This document shows, piece by piece, positions 53,826 through 62,372 of a DNA stretch of 64,000 nt. The stretch is from Paucibacter sp. B2R-40 (GTDB lineage Bacteria; Pseudomonadota; Gammaproteobacteria; Burkholderiales; Burkholderiaceae_C). Numbering within the stretch: the first letter of the stretch is position 1; every line of letters begins with the position of its first letter. The notes beneath the pieces were generated by a model. It did no database searches, was not told the origin of the DNA, and saw only the letters and a list, made by a program, of their open reading frames with translations. A program made the position numbers and the translations under genes. Where the stretch lies: NCBI RefSeq assembly GCF_025717555.1, contig NZ_JAJIRP010000006.1, positions 186,243 through 250,242 of the forward strand. The letters run 5' to 3'.

Positions 53826-55991
53826 TCAGCGCTTGGGCTGAAAAGCCGCGTCACCAAATTGCCACAAGAAGAAACTCCACACATCGGCGGTTTCATCCAA
53901 GCGCTGCGCCAGGCCTGAGCCCATGCCGTGGCCGCCGTCGAAGTCCACCCGCAGGATCACCGGGCGAGTCTTGGCTGCGTCTGGATTGGCGGTTTGCATG
54001 CGTGCGGCCAGCTTGGCCGGGATCCAGGCCTCGACGCGCGGATCATTGGCGCCGGTGGTGACGATGACGGCCGGATAGCTGCGCCCATCTTTGACGTTAT
54101 GGTAAGGGCTCAGCGCGAACATGCTCTTGAAGTGCGCCGGGTTGGTTACCGTGCCGAACTCGGCGATATTGGGCGCACCGTTCAGCGTCAGCTCCATGCG
54201 CAACATATCGGACAGGCCGACCGCACTTTGCGCCGCTGCGAACAACTCGCCGCGCTGCGTGACCGCGCCGCCGATCGTGATGCCGCCGGCGCTGCCGCCC
54301 GTACCAGCAAGCGTCGCAGGTGAGGTGTACTTGTTGGCGATCAGCCATTCGGCGCAAGCAATGAAGTCCGAAACCGTGTTCTGCTTGGTGGCGATATAGC
54401 CACCACGGTGCCAGTCATCGCCCAGCTCGCCGCCGCCGCGCACATGGCATATCGCCTGTACGCCGCCGCGCTCGGTCCAGGCCAGGCGGGTGGCGCTGAA
54501 GCGCGGCTCTTGCGTGATGCCGTAGGCGCCATAGGCATTCAAAATCGTTGGGCGCTTGCCGTCCAAGGTCAAAGACTTGGGTGCCACGATGGACAGGGGC
54601 ACCATCACGCCGTCATGGCTCTTGACCATCACGCGGCGCGCTTCAATGCCGGAGGTGTCAACGCTGACAGCTTTTTGGATGCTCAGCCGCTGCGCTGGCG
54701 CGTCAGCTACACCACCTGCCTGCAAGAGCAAGCTCTGCGGTGCCTGCGTCCAGCCTTCGTGCAGAACCAGGAGCTCGTCACCCTTCAGCGGCGTGACGCT
54801 GCGCAGCGTGCCCTCAAACGGCAGGGCCACGGTCGACACCTTGCCGTCCTTCTTGCCCACACGCCAAAGTTTGCTCACACCCGCGTCCAGCGCCTTCACA
54901 TAGACGGCCGCGTCGCCGGTCTCGATGGTTTGCAGCACGCTGTCCCCTGCGGGCAAGGCAGTCTTGAAGCCGGCCTTGGCAGAGGTCAAATCCAGGCTCA
55001 GCAGTTCGCGGCGCGAGGCTTTTTGCTGGCTCAGCGCATACAGCGAGCCGCCGGCCACTTCGGCCCGTGTAACCTTGTGCTCAGGCCGCACCACGCGCCG
55101 CCATGGTGTGGCCGCGCCCTTCAGTTGATCAACCCGCGCCACCCAGTAGCTGCGCTCGGCCGCGTCGCCATGCAAAACCTCGGCCAAGGCCCAGGGCGAG
55201 CCCTTGGTGAGGCGCACATAGGGCAGATCGGCGATCTCAAAATTTTCTTTCTTGCTCACCTGCCAGCCGAACTGCGCCACGTCCTTGGCCGGGTCCTGGC
55301 CCAACTTGTGCATGAAGACCGCGCTCTTGTTGTAACGCTCCTCTGCGGGATGGCGGTTGTACAGAAAACCGCTGGCATCGGGCAGCCAAGCCACACCGCC
55401 TTCGTTCAAACCGGTGCGGTCAATGGCCAATGGCAGCAGCTTGGCCGTGGCAACGTCAAGCAGGCGCAAGACGCTGTTCTCGCTGCCGCCCTTGGACAGA
55501 CCCACCGCCAACAAGCGGCCGTCGGGCGAAACGCTATACCAATCGACCGCGTGTTTGCCGGGCTCGCCGGGCAGGTTGTTGGGATCCAGCAGTTCGCGCT
55601 CGGCACCGTTCAAGCCGTCACGCACCCATAGCCTCGCCTGGTTTTGCCCAGGTGCGCGCTTGGAATAAAACAGCTTACCGGCCACCATCTCGTAGCCGCC
55701 AGTGCTTTCGCCCGCATCGGCCAGCACACCCAGGCGCTCGCGCAAGGCGGCACGGCCGGGGATCTGGGCCAGCACGCCGTCCGCATAGGCAGCCTGCGTC
55801 TTCAGCCAGGCCTGAAACTCTGGCGACTTCATGTCCTCCATCCAGCGGTAAGGGTCGACGACCGAAGTGCCGTGATAGACATCGGTGACCGGCTTGACGG
55901 ACGTGGCCGGATAAGGGCCGACTTGTGCCAATACAGACAGTGGAGCGACCAATAGCGCTGCCAGGGCGGACTTGAGGATGGATGAGTTCAT
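53826..55991 (-). CDS. Prolyl oligopeptidase (S9A serine peptidase), exported
   Basis: A 721-residue serine peptidase that cuts short peptides after proline. Signal peptide MNSSILKSALAALLVAPLSV ending LAQ. An N-terminal opening DVYHGTSVVDPYRWMED is typical of S9A, a seven-bladed propeller follows, and the C-terminal hydrolase has the nucleophile in GTGGSAGGITIG, the aspartate in TTGANDPRVEAW and the histidine in DFDGGHGMGSG. ATG 55991 gives the signal peptide; the frame is open further upstream without coding character. A terminator follows the stop. It adds to the peptide-degrading set of this window. Confidence 0.94.
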   Translation of the reverse strand: MNSSILKSALAALLVAPLSVLAQVGPYPATSVKPVTDVYHGTSVVDPYRWMEDMKSPEFQAWLKTQAAYADGVLAQIPGRAALRERLGVLADAGESTGGYEMVAGKLFYSKRAPGQNQARLWVRDGLNGAERELLDPNNLPGEPGKHAVDWYSVSPDGRLLAVGLSKGGSENSVLRLLDVATAKLLPLAIDRTGLNEGGVAWLPDASGFLYNRHPAEERYNKSAVFMHKLGQDPAKDVAQFGWQVSKKENFEIADLPYVRLTKGSPWALAEVLHGDAAERSYWVARVDQLKGAATPWRRVVRPEHKVTRAEVAGGSLYALSQQKASRRELLSLDLTSAKAGFKTALPAGDSVLQTIETGDAAVYVKALDAGVSKLWRVGKKDGKVSTVALPFEGTLRSVTPLKGDELLVLHEGWTQAPQSLLLQAGGVADAPAQRLSIQKAVSVDTSGIEARRVMVKSHDGVMVPLSIVAPKSLTLDGKRPTILNAYGAYGITQEPRFSATRLAWTERGGVQAICHVRGGGELGDDWHRGGYIATKQNTVSDFIACAEWLIANKYTSPATLAGTGGSAGGITIGGAVTQRGELFAAAQSAVGLSDMLRMELTLNGAPNIAEFGTVTNPAHFKSMFALSPYHNVKDGRSYPAVIVTTGANDPRVEAWIPAKLAARMQTANPDAAKTRPVILRVDFDGGHGMGSGLAQRLDETADVWSFFLWQFGDAAFQPKR

Positions 55992-56386
55992 CGTTTGCCT
56001 GAATATTTGAGATGCCGCGGTGGCGGCGAAATTGCAGCTGTGCAGTTTACGCATTGATTGGGCTGAGGGCGCAATAGCTCTGCGAACGCCCTCCCAACTT
56101 GACCCGGCTCGCGCGCACTGCGCTGCAAGCAGGCGCCAGCTTTGTCCGCAGCGGGTCATGCGCCCTTTTTGGCGCAAAGGCACGCCAAGCGCGTCAGCTG
56201 AGCTAGCGAGCTAGTCAGGCAGAGTCAGGCCCGTCCCAGTCAAAGAGATCTATTTTTTGCAGCGAGCGTAAGGATGTCATGCAGCAGCACGACCGAGATC
56301 GGTACGCAAAACGGTGTCCAGGAGCGTGCAACCCAAGCCAGCCTGTCACCAACCACATCACCCACTTCACCCATCTGGAGATTGAT
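55992..56386. other. Intergenic region upstream of the S9 peptidase and spondin-type genes
   Basis: About 395 bases without a supportable gene. It must hold the promoter of the S9 peptidase. The direct repeat GAGCTAGCGAGCTAG (around 56200) and an A/T-rich patch (56249-56256) are the only notable details. Confidence 0.5.
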
Positions 56387-56461
56387 ATGCAAGCCACTCT
56401 CAAAACCGGCCTGAGCATTGCTGCCACGCCATGCAACAAGACCGGCGGCAAGGACGGGTAA
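56387..56461 (+). CDS. Possible 24-residue small protein or leader peptide
   Basis: An ATG with GGAG seven bases upstream opens a frame coding MQATLKTGLSIAATPCNKTG plus GKDG and TAA. It precedes the spondin-type PEP-CTERM gene by 68 bases on the same strand. The good ribosome site and single cysteine are the only reasons to list it. It could be a leader peptide, a true small protein or chance. Confidence 0.3.
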   Translation: MQATLKTGLSIAATPCNKTGGKDG

Positions 56462-56529
56462 GGAGCCCGCACTGCTTCCAGGGTTTATTTGAAATTTGTT
56501 CTACTTTTTCAACTCTTTCGAGGTCACAC

Positions 56530-57324
56530 ATGAAATTCCCAACTTCTTTGAGCAAGAGCCTGCTGTGCGCAGCGATTTTTTCTTCAGCCGGCGCGCAAGC
56601 TGCCATCGTTGACTTAACGGTAACCGTCCACAACCTCGCCCCCGTGAACAGCGTCGTCGTGGCGCCGCTGAGCGTCGGTTTCGGCCAAGGCTTGTTTGAC
56701 GGCTTCGACATCGGCGGCTCAGCCAACGCCTCCATCGTCAAAGCGGCCGAACTGGGCAACGGCAATCTCTGGCGTGATGCCTTCTCCGCCACAGACGCTG
56801 GCGCCGTGGTTGGCGTGGTGGGCGGTGCGCCACTCGCTGCGGGTCTGTCGGCCACCCAGACTTTCCGTGTCGACACCTCGCTGAACAGCTATTTCAGCTT
56901 TGTCGCCATGGTGGTGCCGAGCAATGACTTCTTCATCGGCAACGATTCCGCCACCGCCTTCAAACTGTTCGACGGCGCCGGCAATTTGCAGATCAGCAGC
57001 ATTGGCCAAAAAGCCCGTGACATCTGGGACGCTGGCTCCGAAGAGTTCAATGTGGCCAACGCGGCCTTCATCGTCGGCTCGAACGCTGTTGCCCGTGATG
57101 CTCAAAATTCCGTCGTCGCACGCAACTTTGGCGAGTTCGCCGCTTATAACGGCTTGAGCACCGCCTACGGCTATACCTTCAACAGCGGATTGAGCGGCGG
57201 CAGCGATGTCTACCGCATCGACTTCTCGGCCCAAGCGGTGCCTGAACCTCAGTCCTACGCTCTGATGTTGGCGGGTCTGGCAGCCATGGGCGCGGTAGTG
57301 CGCCGTCGCAGCAGCGCAGTCTGA
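56530..57324 (+). CDS. Spondin-domain PEP-CTERM protein
   Basis: A 264-residue secreted protein with signal peptide (SKSLLCAAIFSSAGAQAA), a Spondin_N-like domain (VDLTVTVHNLAPVNSVVVAP, LFDGFDIGGSANASIVKAAE, then SFVAMVVPSNDFFIGNDSAT) and tail VPEPQSYALMLAGLAAMGAV with RRR. Spondin-type domains bind extracellular matrix components in animals; in bacteria they occur on PEP-CTERM and other surface proteins with unknown targets. GAGG lies seven bases before the ATG. It has no clear operon partner apart from the possible 24-residue frame upstream. Confidence 0.9.
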   Translation: MKFPTSLSKSLLCAAIFSSAGAQAAIVDLTVTVHNLAPVNSVVVAPLSVGFGQGLFDGFDIGGSANASIVKAAELGNGNLWRDAFSATDAGAVVGVVGGAPLAAGLSATQTFRVDTSLNSYFSFVAMVVPSNDFFIGNDSATAFKLFDGAGNLQISSIGQKARDIWDAGSEEFNVANAAFIVGSNAVARDAQNSVVARNFGEFAAYNGLSTAYGYTFNSGLSGGSDVYRIDFSAQAVPEPQSYALMLAGLAAMGAVVRRRSSAV

Positions 57325-57654
57325 GCGCAGTCAAGCTGCACAAGCTAAAGCGGCCGAGTTGGTGGCCTTAGCTCTCAACACAGCATGCCGGCGCACAACA
57401 ATAGCCACCGACTCGCATCGCATCGCATCGAGCCGGCGGCTATTTTGTTTATTTGCATCGGCCATCAGCCTGCGCCTTGTACCTTCAACGGCCACACGCC
57501 GACACGATTTCTCCCTGCACTTTGCAGCAGGATGCAAAAGTCAGGAGCGCGCCCATTCCGGGTATTCGCACGGCATCAGCAGATTCACGCAATCGACCCA
57601 GAGCGGGTACTGACCGGTGCTGAATTGCTGCCGCGAAGCGGTCAATCATCGAGT
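57325..57654. other. Non-coding stretch between the spondin-type gene and a transposase fragment
   Basis: About 330 bases without a supportable gene; several short frames are open but none has a ribosome site or a recognisable domain. CATCGCATCGCATCGAG near 57417 is a tiny tandem repeat. Confidence 0.45.
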
Positions 57655-57890
57655 TAGCGGCGAACCGCAGCCAAGCCAAGACGGGCCTGTCGGTGTTGGC
57701 GTCCAAGCGCCAGATCGGTGTGAAGTACGCCACTGCCTGGCTGCTGCATCTGAAGATCAACCGGGCAATGGCAGCGCGTGAGACCTGCCATCCGCTCCAG
57801 GGCGCCATTCAGGTCGACGACGCTTACCTCGGTGGCGAGCGAGTGGGCGGCAAGCTCGGTCGCGGCTCGGAGAACAAGTATCCAGGGGTT
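57655..57890 (+). mobile_element. IS1595-family transposase fragment
   Basis: One frame encodes AKTGLSVLASKRQIGVKYAT, AWLLHLKINRAM and GAIQVDDAYLGGERVGGKLG followed by RGSENK, matching the middle of IS1595-type transposases (the first catalytic Asp region is VDDAYLGGE). The zinc-ribbon N-terminus and the catalytic C-terminus are absent, and no terminal inverted repeats were found. The match stops within 70 bp of the 3' end of the next PEP-CTERM gene. It is a dead remnant, evidence of past insertion and deletion here. Confidence 0.85.
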
Positions 57891-57955
57891 TGTTCCTGGT
57901 TTTCGCCGGCTGCGCACCACGCTTGGCCGGATATCTGGGCAACCAGTACCTGAAT

Positions 57956-58900
57956 TCAGGACACCCGCCGTCGTGCGGCGAAGGCCAGCACGCCAAGCCC
58001 GGCGACTCCAAGCCACAAGGTTGCCGGCTCCGGCAAATGAGCAACCTCGGCGACACCGAACTGTGTGAGGTGGACCGAAAACTGGTCAGTCGCACCCGGT
58101 GCAAGAGTGATCTCGTACCTCAATTTCCCGATCGCGGGAGGCGGATTCGGCCGCACCGGGACCATGGACACCGGCGGATCAGAGGGAGGGTCGCCTGCGA
58201 CATTGAAGGCAATAGCGTCCTTAGGATCACAGCATGGAAGACCCGCTCCGATTCCAGCAAAAAGTTTGGTCTCCACCAAGGCACTGTCGCTGGGCGGATG
58301 ATCGGCATGCGCCCTGGCTGTCAAGTTGTAGTTCACTGTCCAGACCACGGTTAGCGGATCCGCTGTCATATTTTTGAAGAACGTGTTCGCCAGCCAGTTC
58401 ACGCCGGCCGACGCGTAGCCTATGGATTCAAACGCCTCGCCAGTGATGTTTGAATTCATCGTGAACGAGAGCCCTGACCCAGACGGGGTCGCACACGCAC
58501 TTGCTGCCCCCCTCGACGAACTGGCGTTCGCGCAGGGATAGTCGAGCGATCCATTTTTGTCTTTGAAAATCAGCGGGGCGATTCCGCCGTTCAGGTTGAC
58601 CTCGTCGTAGGGTATTGGCGGCGCGTATTCCCTATTGACCGATTGGTTGACGTGCGAGATCTGGTAGGCCGCATCCCCCTGCGTCGCCACCTGGGCCGAG
58701 GCATCAAGAAAGTTCGAACCCGCAGCGAAGCCGAGGCCGGACCATGACGCGCCTTGTCCAAGGCTGACCGTGGCGGTCACGTCGGCGTAGGAGTTGAAAA
58801 AAGTCGCGGCGGCTACATTGACCGGGTAAATTCCGGCAGCACCGGCAAGGACAATGGCGTTTAGTGCGACGCGATGTGACAGGCTGTGCGAAATGGTCAT
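57956..58900 (-). CDS. PEP-CTERM sorting domain protein
   Basis: A 314-residue exported protein with signal segment (HRVALNAIVLAGAAGIYPVN), a body with many Ser/Asn/Pro residues and cysteine pairs (YPCANASSSRGAASACATP, GLPCCDPKDAIAFN), and tail LPEPATLWLGVAGLGVLAFA with RRR. The body resembles other PEP-CTERM proteins with beta-sandwich folds and no catalytic site. ATG about 58900 is chosen; a TTG further upstream (58987) would bury the signal peptide. The IS1595 fragment runs up to its 3' end. Confidence 0.85.
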   Translation of the reverse strand: MTISHSLSHRVALNAIVLAGAAGIYPVNVAAATFFNSYADVTATVSLGQGASWSGLGFAAGSNFLDASAQVATQGDAAYQISHVNQSVNREYAPPIPYDEVNLNGGIAPLIFKDKNGSLDYPCANASSSRGAASACATPSGSGLSFTMNSNITGEAFESIGYASAGVNWLANTFFKNMTADPLTVVWTVNYNLTARAHADHPPSDSALVETKLFAGIGAGLPCCDPKDAIAFNVAGDPPSDPPVSMVPVRPNPPPAIGKLRYEITLAPGATDQFSVHLTQFGVAEVAHLPEPATLWLGVAGLGVLAFAARRRVS

Positions 58901-59712
58901 GACGGAGTCCCCTGCAGTGGCAGAGCGCCTAAGCGCGTTCGTTGGAAGCATAGTGTTAAAGAGTCGTTGAAGCTTGAGGCAAGTCAACAGGTGTCGTCGT
59001 CTTGGAGCGCTCCACTGTCATTGACGCTTCAGGCCGCTGTTCAACAAAAGTGACAGTGAACTATTCAAACCCTCGTAGCGATGTCAAAGCGATTCTGTTC
59101 TTGGCTCCATTGGGCACATGGGAAAAAGGCAGTCCCGTGGCCACCGAGTTCTCCAGGAGTAAAAAATCTAAGCTCAGCTCCTGCGCCCCATGCCGAAAGC
59201 TGACCGTGGCGAGCGGCACGTTATGGCCGGTCGCGTGAGTTCGTCCAACTGGACCGGATGACTGCAACGAGCACGTTGCAGACGCTGGGAGCCTACCCAA
59301 CTTGTGCTGACTGAACCCGCTTGTTCATATCGATCTGGAAGCCACATGCCTTAAGTTCGCGTGCCGTTTCGGATTTGAAGCTAGAACGGAATCTCTGCTG
59401 CCGATGCATTTTCCAAATCAACAAAGAGAATGATTTGAGAAGTGAAGACAGCCAGCATGTACTCAGCGATTTCCGGGGTGACTTTCCCTCCGGTTGCACC
59501 CCCGTGAGCAACACCTTCACCGCAGAGTTGATGAAAGAACAGATAGAGGCCAGCACTCGCCCGTACGCCCCTTTGTCTTCTAGAGGCTGACACTGGTACG
59601 AAAAGGGTCAACTGGACTGCGGCTTCGTGATTGATGTCGCAGGGAAGAGCTAGGGCGCGACTTCTTTTTTTCGAATCCTCCGTTGTTGAAGGTCGTACCA
59701 GTTGGCCGGGCG
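58901..59712. other. Degenerate intergenic DNA
   Basis: About 810 bases, AT-richer than the rest of the window, with stops in all frames at short intervals. The first ~100 bases must hold the promoter of the PEP-CTERM gene. No domain could be recognised on either strand, and codon use looks random. It is most simply decayed or foreign DNA. Confidence 0.5.
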
Positions 59713-59838
59713 TTAGCCTCCGCCAGCAGCCAGGATAGGCTTTGATTCCTTCCATGTTCTTTTCAGCACTGATTCCGCAGGAAGATAGAGCCGGATGACG
59801 TAGAAGAACGGACCCTCAGGGGGAGTGGGGATCCAATT
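59713..59838 (-). pseudogene. C-terminal remnant of a DUF1254/DUF1214 protein
   Basis: On the minus strand the frame reads NWIPTPPEGPFFYVIRLYLP followed by AESVLKRTWKE and a stop after GGG. This is the conserved end of DUF1254/DUF1214 proteins (N-W-x-P-x-P-x-GPF-x-RLY-x-P). Only about 41 residues remain; the frame is lost at 59838, next to the start of the DUF885 fragment, marking a recombination junction. Confidence 0.75.
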
Positions 59839-59861
59839 GCTTTCCTTACCTTTCCCGGGCG

Positions 59862-60654
59862 ATGTTGATTGCCGACCAGCTGCAGCGTTCACGCGCCGTG
59901 GTGGGCCTGGTGCCCAAGGCGGCGCTGGAGGTTCAGCGCGTACCCGAGTTCAAGGAAAAGACCTCGGCCGGCGCCTACTACAAGCCACCGGCGATGGACG
60001 GCACCCGGCCGGGGGTCTTTTACGCCAACCTGCGCAACCTGAACGAATTGCCGAAGTTCGGCCTGCGCACCCTGTCCATCCGCGAAGGCGTGCCAGGCCA
60101 CCACTTCCAGATCGCGCTGGCGCAGAAACAGAAAGGCGGCCCGATGTTCCGAAAGGTGCTGCCCTTCACCGACTACGCCGAGGGCTGGGCGCTGTACGCC
60201 GAATGGCTGGGCACCGAGTTGGGCGTCTAAGTACGACCCCTTCAGCGACCTGGGCCGCCTGCAGGCCGACATGTTCCGTGCGGTGCGCCTGGTGGTCGAC
60301 ACCGGCCTGCACTTCAAGCGCTGGCCGCGGCAGCAGGCCATAGCCTACATGGCCTGCCTGGCCTACATGGCCGACAAGACCGGCAAGCCGCAGGGCGAGG
60401 TGCTTGCCGAGATCGAGCGCTACATCGTCATGCCCGGCCAGGCCTGCTCCTACAAGGTGGGCATGCTGATCATCCGCGCGGCGCGCACGCGGGCCGAAAA
60501 GGCGCTGGGCGCGCGCTGGAACGCCGAGGCCGAGAAGGCCTTCCACGACACCGTGCTGGGTTCGGGTTCGCTGCCGCTGCAGATCCTGGACGAGCAGGTC
60601 GACGCCTGGATCAAGAGCCGGCTACGGGAGCCCAGCACAAGCCAAGTCAACTGA
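59862..60654 (+). pseudogene. Truncated and frameshifted DUF885 family gene
   Basis: The C-terminal ~45% of a DUF885 protein (whole family members have ~600 residues). The first frame reads KEKTSAGAYYKPPAMDGTRP, REGVPGHHFQIALAQ (family metal-type motif) and YAEGWALYAEWLGTELGV then TAA at 60228; the next frame resumes YDPFSDLGRLQADMFRAVRL and ends RLREPSTSQVN. The break is a small indel near 60225, since both parts align without loss. The 5' half is missing. GC content is high and codon use normal, so the gene was functional until recently. Confidence 0.85.
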
Positions 60655-60841
60655 CTCCCTTGCACCCAAGCGAGCCTCGGCGGCGCGACCTGTGGGCGGC
60701 GGTGATTGCGCGGGTCATGCCGGCGACGTTGCAGCTTATGCCGGCGGCATCATGCCCGCCAGGGTAGACGCCATCGAAGTGGCCGGAGCCTTGGGCGTGA
60801 ATCAGCTGGCGTCGCGTCGAAAGCGTGAGCCGTTCTCGCCC

Positions 60842-61708
60842 CTACTCTGCGAACTGCGGCTTGCTGCGCCGCTGATAGAACTGCTCGATCTGTGGCCCCA
60901 GACGTTTCAAGGCTTCGGGGTCAAAATAGCCTGCACTGGCTTTCTGCAGATGGGCCGCGCCCTCGGGGGTGCCCAAGACTTGATCGATGGCTCGGCTCGC
61001 CGCCAGACCCCAAGGCGTGCGTGGGCAGGCGATGCTCAGCTGCAAGGTCCGTGGGGCGCCCTGGATAGCCAGGGCGATGAAATCGTCGATCGGCAGCCCA
61101 CGCGCTTGCATCTGTATCAAAGCGCCGCTCACATCGATCCAGAAGTCGGCGCGGCCTTTCACCAGCATGTCTTGCAGGCGCTCGCCAAAACCCTGGGTGG
61201 CGTAGTCGGCCAAATAAGGGCCTCGCGGCTGCTGGGCCAAAACACCGTCAACGAAATCGCCATAGCTGCGCCCACGGACGATCGCCCCCCATAGCTGTGC
61301 CCTCTTGAGCAGCAAAGCCAAATCCACTTCATCGGCGCTATTGCGCGGCACCAGGGCCAGTTTGTCGCGCCTGACCAGTAACTCGGCGTGCGGGGTCAAC
61401 TGGGTGTCGACGAAATAGGCCTCTTTTTCGCGCGCTGCAGTGCGCACGGTCTCGGACCGGCAGGCCGGCTCACCATGCTGAATCATGTGCCAGCTGCGTA
61501 TCGAATTGGTCGATAGGTACTCATGGCGCACTTGCGGCAGCTTTTGGGCGATGAAGCTCAAAATCGGGTCGCTGCGGCTCGCATCTGCTTTCAACCAGAT
61601 GATGAGCTCAACAGGTTCCGGCGTGTTCGATACTGCCTCGGGTGTGGCCCATGCCATACGCGTCATCAGCAGCAGGCCAATCATCGACATCCACAGCAGC
61701 TTGCTCAT
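60842..61708 (-). CDS. TIGR02285-type periplasmic substrate-binding-like protein
   Basis: A 288-residue exported protein with signal peptide (MSKLLWMSMIGLLLMTRMAW) and a solute-binding fold of the type known as TIGR02285 (VRHEYLSTNSIRSWHMIQHG, CRSETVRTAAREKEAYFVDT, GRSYGDFVDGVLAQQ, LQLSIACPRTPWGLAASRAI). Such proteins resemble amino-acid ABC transporter receptors but usually stand alone with no permease gene, as here. Role unknown. A broken paralogue lies just upstream. Confidence 0.82.
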   Translation of the reverse strand: MSKLLWMSMIGLLLMTRMAWATPEAVSNTPEPVELIIWLKADASRSDPILSFIAQKLPQVRHEYLSTNSIRSWHMIQHGEPACRSETVRTAAREKEAYFVDTQLTPHAELLVRRDKLALVPRNSADEVDLALLLKRAQLWGAIVRGRSYGDFVDGVLAQQPRGPYLADYATQGFGERLQDMLVKGRADFWIDVSGALIQMQARGLPIDDFIALAIQGAPRTLQLSIACPRTPWGLAASRAIDQVLGTPEGAAHLQKASAGYFDPEALKRLGPQIEQFYQRRSKPQFAE

Positions 61709-61803
61709 CGGCGAGGGTTCCCTAGGCGCCCGGAAGACTTGAGCAGTTTAGGGCGCAGATTTTGTTTTGGGCACTGGATTCACGCAACTGTTGCGCCGCG
61801 TGC

Positions 61804-62230
61804 TCAGAATACTTTGCTGGGTCGAGCATGATCTTTGTAGAACGCTGCATGCCGGCTCGCGCAAGCGCGCCAGGCCCCGGGCTGCAGCCGTCGGTCGGAC
61901 GACTCGCGCAACATCGCCGCGCCTGCCGGCATGCTCACAACCCGATTGATCTGGTTGATTGCCGCCAGATCCCAGGGTGTGCTCGGACAGGCCACGCCGC
62001 TCACCACCAGTTCACTGGCGCCTTGAACCGACAGGCTGAGCAAGGCCTGCGGGTCCGATCTCGGGCTGTGGTTGAGAAGGAGATCCATGGCGGTCAGATA
62101 GTCATCTGCAGCAACTTGCCGCCACAGTCGCCATGCGCGTGGCTGAACACGGGCCGGTTCTCAAGGCGGGTCGCGAGAATGGCGTCGATGTATTTGCGGT
62201 AGCTGCGCTTGTCAGCTGTGCGCTTTTGCG
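61804..62230 (-). pseudogene. Decayed paralogue of the TIGR02285-type gene
   Basis: On the minus strand SYRKYIDAILATRLENRP and GGKLLQMTI in one frame, then after a frameshift near 62100 DYLTAMDLLLNHSPRSDPQA, LLSLSVQGASELVVSGVACP and STPWDLAAINQINRVV. These align in order with the intact neighbour (SYGDFVDGVLAQQ, ALAIQGAPRTLQLSIACPRT, PWGLAASRAIDQVL). The N-terminal half is gone. Its C-terminus ends FYKDHARPSKVF before TGA. Confidence 0.75.
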
Positions 62231-62372
62231 CGTCCGTATGAACAAGGTGGGTTTTGGGCCGGCACAGGGAGTCCGTGACGGGCACGGAGCTGACTTCCCA
62301 ATTCGGCGGACTATCTGGTCGGCTGGACACGCCCGCAGCCCCTCCCCGACTATCAGCGACAATCCCCCCCAT

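Noticed and set aside
57385-57657. Plus-strand frame preceding the IS1595 fragment as its N-terminus.
   Set aside because: It is in another frame, has no zinc-ribbon cysteines, and shows no similarity to transposase N-termini.
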